From Paraburkholderia ginsengiterrae (lineage in GTDB: Bacteria > Pseudomonadota > Gammaproteobacteria > Burkholderiales > Burkholderiaceae): a stretch of DNA of 64,000 bases. Of the stretch, positions 27,752-36,670 are shown in pieces. A program made the translations under genes and the position numbers. A model generated the notes under the pieces. The model saw nothing but the letters and a program-made list of their open reading frames with translations, had not been told where the DNA came from and did no database searches. The stretch lies in contig NZ_LXKA01000360.1 in assembly GCF_001645125.1 (NCBI RefSeq), positions 124,001 to 188,000 of the forward strand, given 5' to 3'. Position 1 is the stretch's first letter; each line of letters begins with the position of its first letter.

Positions 27752-29224
27752 TCAGTACGAGATCCACGTCGTTTTCAGGCCCGTGTACTTGTCGAGCGCA
27801 TGCAGCGACAGGTCACGGCCGAATCCCGATTGACGGAAACCGCCGAACGGCGTTTGCGCGCTAAGCGCATCGACCGTATTGACGGATACCGTGCCGGCAC
27901 GCAAACGTGACGCTACGCGATGAGCGCGCGACAGGCGGCCCGTCCAGACCGACGCGGCGAGTCCATAGATCGAGTCGTTGGCGAGCGCGATCGCCTCGTC
28001 CTCCGTGTCGAATTTGAGCACCGACAGCACCGGTCCGAAGATTTCTTCGCGCGCGATCGGATTGCTTGCGTTCACATCGACGAAGATGGTCGGCTCGATA
28101 AAGTACCCCTTGCCGCCGAAACGCCATGTTCCACCGCCGGTTGCCAGCGTCGCGCTCGTGCGCCCCCGATCGATCCATCCGTTGACACGCTCGAATTGCG
28201 CGCGGTCGACAATCGCGCCCATGCCGCTGGCCGGATCGAGCGGGTCGCCTGGCATGAAGTCGCGCGAATGGGCAATCAGGCGCTCGACAAACTCGTCGTG
28301 AATCGAACGCTGCACCAGCAGCCGTGAATTGGCCGAGCACACTTCGCCCTGGTTGAAGAAGATGCCGAAGCACGCCTTGCGGGCCGCAAGATCGAGATCG
28401 TCGGTGTCCTCGAAAACCATATTCGGGCTCTTGCCGCCGCATTCGAGCCAGACCTGCTTCATGTTCGATTGCGCGGCGTATTCGAGAAACTTCTTGCCGA
28501 CGGCCGTCGATCCGGTAAACGCCAGGACGTCCACGTCCGGATGTAATCCGAGCGCGCGTCCGGCGGTCTCGCCCAATCCCGGCACGACGTTCAGCACGCC
28601 TGGCGGCAAGCCGGCCTCGAGCGCGAGTTCCGCAAGACGCAAGGCGGACAGCGGCGATTGCTCGGCAGGCTTCAGTACGACGCTGTTGCCCGCCGCGAGT
28701 GCGGGTGCCACTTTCCAGGCCACCATGTCGAGCGGGAAATTCCACGGCACGACAGCACCCACCACGCCGAGCGGCTCCCGCGTGACGACCGCGAGATTGC
28801 CCGGATCGGTCGAGGCAACCTCGCCGTTCAGTTTGTCGATCGCCTCGCCATACCAGCAGAACAGGCTGCTGGCGGCCGGCACGTCGATCTCGAAGGCGTC
28901 GGCCACGCGTTTGCCCATGTTGAGCGAGTCGAGCAGGGCGAGTTCCGCGCCGTGCGACGCAATCAACTCACCCAGGCGGCACAGCACGCGTTTGCGTTCC
29001 GCCGGCGGACAACGCGACCAGTGCCCGGCATCGAACGAAGCACGGGCTGCGCGAACGGCGTCGTCGATATCGGCCTTGCCGCAAGACGCCACGTTGGCAA
29101 TCACGGCCTCGGTGGCGGGGTTTATCGCCTCGAAAGTCTCGTTTTGATGACCACTGGTGAAACGGCCGTCGATGTGCGCCTGCGTGCGCGGGACGATCTC
29201 CGCCGCCAGTCGCTGCCAGTCCAT
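27752..29224 (-). CDS. puuC: NAD(P)-dependent aldehyde dehydrogenase, PuuC-like
   Basis: 490-residue ALDH. Catalytic elements: PWNFPLDMVAWKVAPALAAG (cofactor loop), FTGSTAVGKK, Glu in WLECGGKSPN, nucleophile Cys in FFNQGEVCSANSRL, and REEIFGPVLSV. Sequence style and context suit oxidation of gamma-glutamyl-aminobutyraldehyde or 4-aminobutanal. ATG 29224 gives the family length; the frame is open up to a TTG at 29311, with an ATG at 29308, but that would add a Ser/His-rich tail. It is likely transcribed with spuC from the region carrying the palindrome at 29369. Confidence 0.85.
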   Translation of the reverse strand: MDWQRLAAEIVPRTQAHIDGRFTSGHQNETFEAINPATEAVIANVASCGKADIDDAVRAARASFDAGHWSRCPPAERKRVLCRLGELIASHGAELALLDSLNMGKRVADAFEIDVPAASSLFCWYGEAIDKLNGEVASTDPGNLAVVTREPLGVVGAVVPWNFPLDMVAWKVAPALAAGNSVVLKPAEQSPLSALRLAELALEAGLPPGVLNVVPGLGETAGRALGLHPDVDVLAFTGSTAVGKKFLEYAAQSNMKQVWLECGGKSPNMVFEDTDDLDLAARKACFGIFFNQGEVCSANSRLLVQRSIHDEFVERLIAHSRDFMPGDPLDPASGMGAIVDRAQFERVNGWIDRGRTSATLATGGGTWRFGGKGYFIEPTIFVDVNASNPIAREEIFGPVLSVLKFDTEDEAIALANDSIYGLAASVWTGRLSRAHRVASRLRAGTVSVNTVDALSAQTPFGGFRQSGFGRDLSLHALDKYTGLKTTWISY

Positions 29225-29368
29225 ATGGCTGTGATTTTCTGCTGAGGAATGACTCAAGGAATGACTCCGTTCTGATGATGGACAGGCCTCGCTGTCCATC
29301 TCCTGCATCAATGATGGAAACAGCTACCGCTCTCAGACCCTACTGTCGATCAACAAAAAGGGTGCGGA

Positions 29369-29386
29369 AAGAACAAATTTGTTCTT
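29369..29386. promoter_or_regulatory. 18-bp perfect palindrome in the puuC/potF divergent region
   Basis: AAGAACAAATTTGTTCTT is self-complementary over all 18 bases. It lies about 145 bp upstream of puuC and 294 bp upstream of potF, so it is a likely operator for control of putrescine use. The regulator is not identified in this window. Confidence 0.55.
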
Positions 29387-29524
29387 CATTGCATCAGGTT
29401 TTCCTATGCATTTTTTGAGTTGCATTCCCCTTCGGTGAATTTCGATGTTTCGGCACTCACACGCCGGGACGAATTTTATCTTTTGCGTTCATAGGCGAGC
29501 GATGGCGCCATGAATCTGCATATG

Positions 29525-29554
29525 GGAAAACTATCTACAGTGTAGGAAAACTAT
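29525..29554. promoter_or_regulatory. tandem GGAAAACTAT repeats upstream of potF
   Basis: GGAAAACTAT occurs at 29525-29534 and 29545-29554, exactly 20 bp apart, i.e. about two helical turns, in an AT-rich stretch before potF. The spacing suggests an activator binding one DNA face. Confidence 0.45.
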
Positions 29555-29679
29555 TTTTATTCAATAAATGCCCGGTGCTAGTCTTCACCCGTCCTTCGCC
29601 GCAGCCTCCTTGCACAAGGGGAATCCGCGAGGCTCGCACCGACTTCCGCAGTTACTTCTTTGCCCACAGGGGAATCACC

Positions 29680-30813
29680 ATGAACGCTTGTTATTCCGGA
29701 CGTCTCATTCGTCATGCGGTCGCGGCGGCCGCACTTCTCGCCGTCGCCAGCCTGGGTGCGCTGCCGGCCACGCCCGCGCGTGCAGCCGATACCGAACTGA
29801 ACGTCTACAACTGGTCGGACTATATCGGCAAGGACACGATTCCGGGCTTCGAGAAGCAGACCGGCATCCACGTGAAATACGACAACTACGATAGCGACGA
29901 CACCTTGCAGGCCAAGCTGCTCGCGGGCAGTTCCGGCTATGACATCGTCGTGCCGACGTCGAACTACATGGCCAAGCAGGTGCAGGCCGGCGTCTATCAG
30001 AAGCTCGACAAGTCGAAGCTGCCGAACCTGGCCAACCTCGATCCGGTGCTGATGAAAATCACGCGCGACGCCGATCCGGGTAATCAGTACGGCGTGCCGT
30101 ACGCCTATTTCACGGACGGCATGGGCTACAACCTGCAGGCTGTGCAGAAGGCGCTCGGCGCCAACGCGCCGGTCGACAGCTGGGCGCTGCTGTTCGATCC
30201 GCAGAATCTCTCGAAGCTCAAGAGCTGTGGTGTGTCGTTTCTCGACGACCCCGTGAACGTCTTTGCCGCGGTGCTGCAATACCTCCATAAGGACCCCAAC
30301 AGCACGGTGCCGGCCGACTATCAGGCCGCGTACGAAGTGCTGAAGAAAGTTCGTCCGTACATCACCCAGTTCAACTCGTCGGGCTATATCAACGACCTTG
30401 CCAATAACGACATCTGCGTCGCGTTCAGCTGGTCGGGCGACGTCGGCATTGCGCACCGTCGCGCGCAGGAAGCGAAGCGTTCGTATGAGATCAAGTTCAA
30501 CAATCCGAAGGAGGGTGGCCTGCTCGGCATCGACATGATGGTCATTCCGAAGGACGCACCGCATCCCGAGGCCGCGCTTGAGTGGATCAACTATATCGAG
30601 GACCCGAAGGTCAACGCCGGCATTACCAACGAGGTGTTTTACCCGACCGCCAACAAAGCCGCGCGCGCGTATGTGATTCCGGCGGTGGCGCAGGATCCGG
30701 GCGTGTTCCCGCCGGAGGACGTGCTGAACAAGATGACCCTGATGAAGCCGTTGCCGACCGACATCCTGCGGCTTGAAAACCGTCTCTGGTCCCAACTGAA
30801 AACCGGTCATTAA
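29680..30813 (+). CDS. potF: periplasmic putrescine-binding protein PotF
   Basis: 377 residues with a signal peptide ending ARAADTE. The mature protein begins LNVYNWSDYIGKDTIPGFEK, the hallmark of PotF/SpuD spermidine-putrescine binding proteins, and contains AYFTDGMGYNL and CVAFSWSGDVGIA. The start at 29680 follows CAGGGGAATCACC. It captures putrescine for the ABC importer encoded directly downstream. Preference for putrescine over spermidine is inferred from the neighbouring degradation genes. Confidence 0.92.
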   Translation: MNACYSGRLIRHAVAAAALLAVASLGALPATPARAADTELNVYNWSDYIGKDTIPGFEKQTGIHVKYDNYDSDDTLQAKLLAGSSGYDIVVPTSNYMAKQVQAGVYQKLDKSKLPNLANLDPVLMKITRDADPGNQYGVPYAYFTDGMGYNLQAVQKALGANAPVDSWALLFDPQNLSKLKSCGVSFLDDPVNVFAAVLQYLHKDPNSTVPADYQAAYEVLKKVRPYITQFNSSGYINDLANNDICVAFSWSGDVGIAHRRAQEAKRSYEIKFNNPKEGGLLGIDMMVIPKDAPHPEAALEWINYIEDPKVNAGITNEVFYPTANKAARAYVIPAVAQDPGVFPPEDVLNKMTLMKPLPTDILRLENRLWSQLKTGH

Positions 30814-30857
30814 GCGGACAACCGAACGGCCCGCGATTCGCAAGGAATGGTTACATC

Positions 30858-32021
30858 ATGAACTCGACGACCTCAAAAAACGCAGCCGGCGCCACACAGA
30901 TGGCCCGCCTCGCAGTGACGACAAAATCGAAACCGGACGAATTCGTTCGCATCGAAAACGTCGTGAAGAAATTCGGCGACAGCACCGCTGTCGATAACGT
31001 CAGCCTGAACATTGCCAAGAACGAACTGTTCGCGCTGCTCGGCAGCTCCGGCTGCGGCAAGTCCACGCTCCTGCGCATGCTCGCGGGGCTGGAGACGGTC
31101 ACCTCCGGGCGGATTTTCGTCGACGGCGAAGACCTTGCCACGATGCCGCCGTACAAGCGGCCGGTCAACATGATGTTCCAGTCGTACGCGCTGTTCCCGC
31201 ACATGAGCGTGGAGGCGAACATCGCCTTCGGCCTGAAGCAGGAAGGCACGCCGAAGAACGAGATCAAGGAGCGCGTGGCCGATGCGCTCAATCTCGTACA
31301 GATGAGCAAATACGCGCAGAGGAAGCCCCATCAGCTCTCCGGCGGTCAGCAGCAGCGTGTGGCGCTGGCCCGTTCGCTCGTCAAGCGCCCCAAGCTGCTG
31401 CTGCTCGACGAGCCGATGTCGGCGCTCGACAAGAAGATCCGCCAGAAAACGCAGCTCGAACTCGTGAACATCATCGAGAAGGTGGACGTGACCTGCGTGA
31501 TGGTCACGCACGACCAGGAAGAAGCGATGACGATGGCTGGCCGCCTCGCCGTGATGAGCGAAGGCCGCATCGTGCAGATCGGTTCGCCGAGCCAGGTGTA
31601 CGAGTTTCCGAATAGCCGCTTCTCGGCGGAATTCATCGGCTCGACCAACCTGTTCGAAGGCACGGTGGTCGAGGACGAACCGGATCACATCTTCGTGGAA
31701 AGCGAGGATCTCGAAACGCGCATGTACGTGAGCCACGGCATCACCGGGCCGCTCGGCATGCCGGTGGGGATCTCAGTGCGCCCTGAGCGCGTGAAGGTGT
31801 CGCTGGAGAAACCGTCGTCGCCGCACAACTGGGCGCGCGGCGTGGTCTCGGACGTGGCGTACATGGGCAGCTATTCGCTGTATCACGTGCGCCTGCCGAG
31901 CGGCAAGACGGTGGTGTCGAATCTGTCCAGCTCGCACCTGATGAGCGAAGGTGCGCCCTCGTACAACGACGACGTGTTCGTCTACTGGTCGCCGGCTAGC
32001 GGCGTGGTGCTGACGCAATGA
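30858..32021 (+). CDS. potG: putrescine ABC transporter ATPase PotG
   Basis: 387-residue ATP-binding subunit. Walker A GSSGCGKST, signature LSGGQQQRVALARSL, Walker B LLLLDEPMSALD and the H-loop THDQEEAMTMAGR are all intact, followed by a TOBE domain (SVRPERVKV). The N-terminal tail of about 30 residues is longer than in many homologues. It overlaps potH by four bases (ATGA). Confidence 0.93.
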   Translation: MNSTTSKNAAGATQMARLAVTTKSKPDEFVRIENVVKKFGDSTAVDNVSLNIAKNELFALLGSSGCGKSTLLRMLAGLETVTSGRIFVDGEDLATMPPYKRPVNMMFQSYALFPHMSVEANIAFGLKQEGTPKNEIKERVADALNLVQMSKYAQRKPHQLSGGQQQRVALARSLVKRPKLLLLDEPMSALDKKIRQKTQLELVNIIEKVDVTCVMVTHDQEEAMTMAGRLAVMSEGRIVQIGSPSQVYEFPNSRFSAEFIGSTNLFEGTVVEDEPDHIFVESEDLETRMYVSHGITGPLGMPVGISVRPERVKVSLEKPSSPHNWARGVVSDVAYMGSYSLYHVRLPSGKTVVSNLSSSHLMSEGAPSYNDDVFVYWSPASGVVLTQ

Positions 32022-32965
32022 GAACCTCCGCCCCTACCTCTACAGTGGCATCCGGCGCACTGACGCGGCGCCTTGCGATGCTAGTGCCGTCGGGCCGCTC
32101 GACCGTGATCGGTGTGCCGTTTCTCTGGCTCACTTTGTTTTTCGCGGTGCCGTTCGTGCTGGTGCTGAAGATCAGTTTCACCGATTCGCGGCTTGGAATT
32201 CCGCCTTATACCGATCTTGTCAGCGCGAAAGATGGTGTGCTGCATATGGTCATGCAGCTGAGCCACTATGCGTTCCTGCTGCAGGACGATCTGTATATCG
32301 CCACCTATATCAGTTCGCTGAAGATGGCCGCGATCTCGACCTTCTGCTGCCTGCTGATCGGATACCCGGTTGCGTACTACATTGCGCGCTCCGCACCGGC
32401 TACCCGCAATCTGCTGATGATGGGCGTGATGCTGCCGTTCTGGACGTCGTTCCTGATCCGCGTGTACGCATGGATCGGCATCCTGAAGGACGACGGTCTG
32501 CTCAATCACACGCTGATGGCGTTCGGCATGATTCACTCGCCATTGCGCCTGTATCACACGGATATCGGCGTGTATATCGGCATGGTCTATTCGTACCTGC
32601 CGTTCATGGTGATGCCGCTGTACGCGCACCTTGTGAAGATGGACCTGACGCTGCTCGAAGCCGCTTACGACCTGGGCTGCAAACCGTGGACCGCATTCAC
32701 GCGCATCACGCTGCCGCTCTCGAAGAACGGGATTATCGCCGGCAGCCTGCTGGTGTTCATTCCGGCAGTGGGCGAGTACGTGATCCCGGAACTGCTCGGC
32801 GGCGCCGATACGCTGATGATCGGCCGCGTGATGTGGAATGAGTTCTTCAACGATATGGACTGGCCGATGGCGTCCGCCGTGACAGTCGCGATGGTTCTGC
32901 TGCTGCTCGTGCCGATGGCCGTGTTCCAGTATTACCAGGTCAAGGAGCTGGAAGGTACGAAATGA
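32018..32965 (+). CDS. potH: putrescine ABC transporter permease PotH
   Basis: 315-residue permease with about six membrane helices. The cytoplasmic EAA loop that docks on the ATPase is LLEAAYDLGCKPWTAFTRIT. PYTDLVSAKDG is a PotH-type extracytoplasmic region. Start and stop overlap potG and potI by ATGA, so the three subunits are translationally coupled. Confidence 0.92.
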   Translation: MRTSAPTSTVASGALTRRLAMLVPSGRSTVIGVPFLWLTLFFAVPFVLVLKISFTDSRLGIPPYTDLVSAKDGVLHMVMQLSHYAFLLQDDLYIATYISSLKMAAISTFCCLLIGYPVAYYIARSAPATRNLLMMGVMLPFWTSFLIRVYAWIGILKDDGLLNHTLMAFGMIHSPLRLYHTDIGVYIGMVYSYLPFMVMPLYAHLVKMDLTLLEAAYDLGCKPWTAFTRITLPLSKNGIIAGSLLVFIPAVGEYVIPELLGGADTLMIGRVMWNEFFNDMDWPMASAVTVAMVLLLLVPMAVFQYYQVKELEGTK

Positions 32966-33876
32966 TCAAACCCAATAAACCCCTTTCGACCGGTGTGCTG
33001 ACGCTTGGCTTCCTGTTCCTGTATATCCCGATCATCAGCCTGGTGGTGTATTCGTTCAACGAGTCCAAGCTCGTCACTGTCTGGTCCGGCTTCTCGTTCA
33101 AGTGGTACGGCGCACTGCTGCACGATGAGGAATTACTCACCGCGGCATGGCTCTCGCTGAAGATCGGTTTGATGACCGCGTTCGCATCGGTGGTGGTCGG
33201 GACGTGGGCGGGTTTCGTGCTGGCGCGCTTCGGGCGCTTTCGCGGCTTCACGCTGTTCGCCGGCATGATCAACGCGCCGCTGGTGATTCCCGAAGTGATT
33301 CAGGGCATCTCGCTGCTGCTGCTGTTCGTTGCGATGGAGCAGATGCTCGGCTGGCCGAAGGGCCGGGGCGTCATCACGATGTGGATCGGCCACGTCATGC
33401 TGTGCGTGTCGTACGTGGCGATCATCGTGCAGTCGCGGGTGAAAGAGCTGAACAGATCGCTCGAAGAAGCCGCACTCGATCTGGGCGCCACGCCGTTCAA
33501 GGTGTTCTTCCTGATCACGCTGCCGCTGATCTCGCAGGCGCTGATGTCGGGCTGGCTTCTCTCGTTCACGCTCTCGTTCGACGACCTGGTGCTCTCCGCG
33601 TTCCTGTCGGGACCGGGCTCGACCACCCTGCCGCTCGTCGTGTTCTCACGGGTGCGCCTCGGTCTGAATCCGGAAATGAATGCGCTTGCCACGATCTTCA
33701 TCACCACGGTGACGGTCGGCGTGATCGCGGTGAACCGCTGGATGCAGTTGCGTGAGCGCAAGCGGATGCGTGATATGCAGACAGCCTTCTCCATCCCCCA
33801 GGAAGCCGGCTCGAACGCCACCGCCGCGCCACAACAAGCCGCCGCTCGCAAGCCGCTCGATGCGGCGCGTGCATAG
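32962..33876 (+). CDS. potI: putrescine ABC transporter permease PotI
   Basis: 304-residue second permease. The EAA loop SLEEAALDLGATPFKVFFLI is present, with FSFDDLVLSAFLSGPGSTTL-type text (SFDDLVLSAFLSGPG) typical of PotI/PotC. The C-terminus has an extra Ala/Gln-rich tail of about 30 residues. It pairs with PotH in the membrane. Confidence 0.92.
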   Translation: MIKPNKPLSTGVLTLGFLFLYIPIISLVVYSFNESKLVTVWSGFSFKWYGALLHDEELLTAAWLSLKIGLMTAFASVVVGTWAGFVLARFGRFRGFTLFAGMINAPLVIPEVIQGISLLLLFVAMEQMLGWPKGRGVITMWIGHVMLCVSYVAIIVQSRVKELNRSLEEAALDLGATPFKVFFLITLPLISQALMSGWLLSFTLSFDDLVLSAFLSGPGSTTLPLVVFSRVRLGLNPEMNALATIFITTVTVGVIAVNRWMQLRERKRMRDMQTAFSIPQEAGSNATAAPQQAAARKPLDAARA

Positions 33877-33913
33877 CACTCGCTTTGCAATACGACCAAT
33901 AAGGAGAATTTGC

Positions 33914-35479
33914 ATGAGAAAGAAGCTCATCTGTCTGTTGGTGGCGGGGAGTCTGCCTGGCATGGCCATGGCAGATGCCACCAGCGACCAGATCAAGGCG
34001 CTGCAAGCCCAGCTCAACGCGCTGCAAAAGGAGGTCAAGCAGTTGCGCGCGGAAGTCGCCACCAAACCGAAGGCAGCCGCCGCTGCAGCCCCTGCTCCGG
34101 CAGTGCTCGCCGCGCCGGTGGACATCTCGTCGCCTGACTACGGCAAGGCACAAGCCACGCTGACCAACGATCAGGTCGATTCGATGAAGCAGCAGATCGC
34201 CAACCAGCAGCTGAAGGTCGACTCGCTGGTGGATGCGGCCAATACCGGTCCGATCGCGGGCCTCTCGGTGACGGGCTATATCGATCCGACCTACATCTAT
34301 AACCGCGCGCAGAGCAGCTCGTCGTTCCTGTTCGCGAACCACGAGAGCGCCTACAACTACTTCAACAGCACGTTCGGCGACCTGTACCTCGACATCAAGA
34401 AGACCTTCGGTGTCGGCCCGATGGCGCCGTCGGCCGAGATCACGCTGATGCCGAACCGCGGCAACGGCATTACGCTGCTGCAGAACGAGCACGGCAATAT
34501 CGGCAACAACATCCTGAATACGGCCGTGGTGAACGTGCCGTTGAACGCGACCACGACGCTCGTGGCCGGTTTGATTCCGAGCTTCGGCGGCTACGAGGTG
34601 CAGCAGTCGAACCAGATGCTCACGCTCACGCACAACCTGCTGTATGACTTCTCGGATCCGGGCAGCTACATCGGGATCGGCGCGAACTACACGAAGGGCG
34701 ACTGGGCGTGGAAGTTCTTCCTCGGCAACGAGCAGTACCGCACGTATGGTGCGACGACGCAGATCGGCACCAATGCACTGGGCGATCCGATCACGACCAG
34801 CAACAAGATTCCGACCTTCACGGCACGTACCGACTACACGTGGTCGAGCGCGCTGGATATCGGCGGGTCGTTCAATATCGGGCGTCAGACGCTGCCTAGC
34901 GCGATCAACCCGACCACGGGCAACGTCTCTTACGGCGTAGGCGGCAACTCGCCGAGCGCGGGCGGTACGTTCTTCTTCACGGAAGCCGACCTGACCTACA
35001 CGCTCGCGGACGTGCAGTACAACGCCGAACTGGACTACGGCCAGCAGCAGAACGGCGCGTTCAACGGCGGCCAGGCGCAATGGTACGGCCTCTCGCTGCT
35101 CGCGCACCGCAAGTTCAATCTGCCGGTGGTGGGCCGCATGGGTGCAACCGTGCGTTATGACCTGCTGGTCGACAGCAAGAACGGCGGCGGTGGCGGTGGC
35201 ATCGCGCTGAACTCGAACGGCATGGACACGGCCGACGGCTTCGGTATCGGCGCGGACTGTCTCGCCAATTCGAAGGCGAACGGTGGTGTCGGCTTCGAGT
35301 GCAAGGGCGCGACCCGTCAGGACGTGGCGCTCGACCTGCTGTTCTTCCCGACCCAGCAGATCACAGTCAAGGTGGAATACCGCCACGACTGGGCCAACAA
35401 ACAGGTGTTCCTGAAGAACGACGGTTCGTATGGCAAGTCCAACGACCTGCTCGCGACCCAGTTCATCTACTCGTTCTAA
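33914..35479 (+). CDS. DUF3138-family outer-membrane porin-like protein
   Basis: 521 residues. A signal peptide (LICLLVAGSLPGMAMADA) is followed by a coiled coil (IKALQAQLNALQKEVKQLRA, plus a second Gln/Lys helix at about 85-105). From about residue 115 comes a long beta-rich region with alternating aromatic residues and a terminal Phe (LLATQFIYSF), as in outer-membrane barrels. It resembles DUF3138 proteins of Burkholderiales. The start at 33914 follows AAGGAGAATTTGC. It is only 37 bp after potI and on the same strand, so it may be co-transcribed and admit polyamines across the outer membrane, which is an inference. Confidence 0.8.
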   Translation: MRKKLICLLVAGSLPGMAMADATSDQIKALQAQLNALQKEVKQLRAEVATKPKAAAAAAPAPAVLAAPVDISSPDYGKAQATLTNDQVDSMKQQIANQQLKVDSLVDAANTGPIAGLSVTGYIDPTYIYNRAQSSSSFLFANHESAYNYFNSTFGDLYLDIKKTFGVGPMAPSAEITLMPNRGNGITLLQNEHGNIGNNILNTAVVNVPLNATTTLVAGLIPSFGGYEVQQSNQMLTLTHNLLYDFSDPGSYIGIGANYTKGDWAWKFFLGNEQYRTYGATTQIGTNALGDPITTSNKIPTFTARTDYTWSSALDIGGSFNIGRQTLPSAINPTTGNVSYGVGGNSPSAGGTFFFTEADLTYTLADVQYNAELDYGQQQNGAFNGGQAQWYGLSLLAHRKFNLPVVGRMGATVRYDLLVDSKNGGGGGGIALNSNGMDTADGFGIGADCLANSKANGGVGFECKGATRQDVALDLLFFPTQQITVKVEYRHDWANKQVFLKNDGSYGKSNDLLATQFIYSF

Positions 35480-35555
35480 CGTGTAAGCAGCGAAACGGGG
35501 CGCCTCGCGACAGTGTCATCGTCGTCAGACGCCCGCGCTTTTGTTATCGCTATGC

Positions 35556-36482
35556 TTAGCGCTTCGCGTGATTCTTCTTGATGTACGTTTCACAGAATGA
35601 CGCGAAGCGGCGCACCACCTGGCGTGGCTTCATATTGCGCGACTGCGCGATACCCAGCGTGGTTGCCGCCACATCGTCCTTGAACCGCTTGACGACGAAA
35701 TCCTCACCGTCCACGGTGTGAGTCGATTTGAGCGGGAAGTTCAGGATGCTGTACCCCAGGCCGTTCGCCACCATCCCGCGGACCACTTCCGGTTGTGCCG
35801 ACCTGAACACCGGCACCGGCCGCTCGCCCACCACGTCGAACAGCGCCGCAAAATACTCCCGGCTGTGCGGCAGGTCCAGCATCACATACGGTTCCCCCAC
35901 GAGATTCGCCAGCGAGATCGAGCGATGCTGCGCCAGATGGTGCGTTTTCGGCAAGATGACGTACGGCGGCAGCGTCAGCAGCGGCAGGAATTCGACGTCG
36001 TCGGTCAGATCGATGTTGTAGGTCAGCGCGAGGTCGAGCGAGCCGTCGTGCAGGCCCGTGAACAGATCGTCCTGGTGCGCCTCCAGCGTCTGGAAGACGA
36101 CGCCGGTATGCTGTGCGACAAAGCGGCTGATGATGCCCGGCAGCAGCGGTGGGGCCAGCGAAACGAGGCAGCCGAGAGCGATGCCGCCCGATATGCCCGT
36201 GTCCATGCCCCGTGCGGCCGCCTGCAGTTCTTCCGCATTCTTCAGCAGGTCGCGCGCCTTGCCGAGCATCTCGCGCCCGGCCTGGGTCAGGGACAGGCCG
36301 GACGCGTGGTGGCGGATGAACAGTTGCACACCGAAAGACTCCTCCAGCTCGGCAATCGCCGTGGAAATGGAGGGCTGCGAGATATGCAGCACTTTTGACG
36401 CGCCGGTAAACGACAGCGCCTCGGCTGTCACGACGAAATAGCGCAGCTGGCGCAGCGAATAGCGAAGCAGCGGGTTTTCCAT
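35556..36482 (-). CDS. LysR-family transcriptional regulator
   Basis: 308 residues. N-terminal LysR helix-turn-helix: LRQLRYFVVTAEALSFTGAS followed by LHISQPSISTAIAELEESFG. A LysR substrate-binding domain follows (GIALGCLVSLAPPLLPGIIS, LDLALTYNIDL). It is divergent from the FMO-RidA-DUF1028-M20 operon with a 188-bp shared upstream region, the standard layout for a regulator of that operon. The inducer is unknown. Confidence 0.9.
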   Translation of the reverse strand: MENPLLRYSLRQLRYFVVTAEALSFTGASKVLHISQPSISTAIAELEESFGVQLFIRHHASGLSLTQAGREMLGKARDLLKNAEELQAAARGMDTGISGGIALGCLVSLAPPLLPGIISRFVAQHTGVVFQTLEAHQDDLFTGLHDGSLDLALTYNIDLTDDVEFLPLLTLPPYVILPKTHHLAQHRSISLANLVGEPYVMLDLPHSREYFAALFDVVGERPVPVFRSAQPEVVRGMVANGLGYSILNFPLKSTHTVDGEDFVVKRFKDDVAATTLGIAQSRNMKPRQVVRRFASFCETYIKKNHAKR

Positions 36483-36670
36483 TGAAGCGTCCCCATGAGC
36501 GGATTCTTATGGACGCGCCGGTACGGCGCGTGTCTCCACGTGGATTATCCCGCGTTTTGCATAGATAAAACAGATAGCTTGCATTTTTTAAATATGTTTT
36601 TCAGATGTGAGGTTTGCGCGTAGATTTCTTTCACAGCAAAGATCAAACCGCCTCTCTGAAGGACATCACC

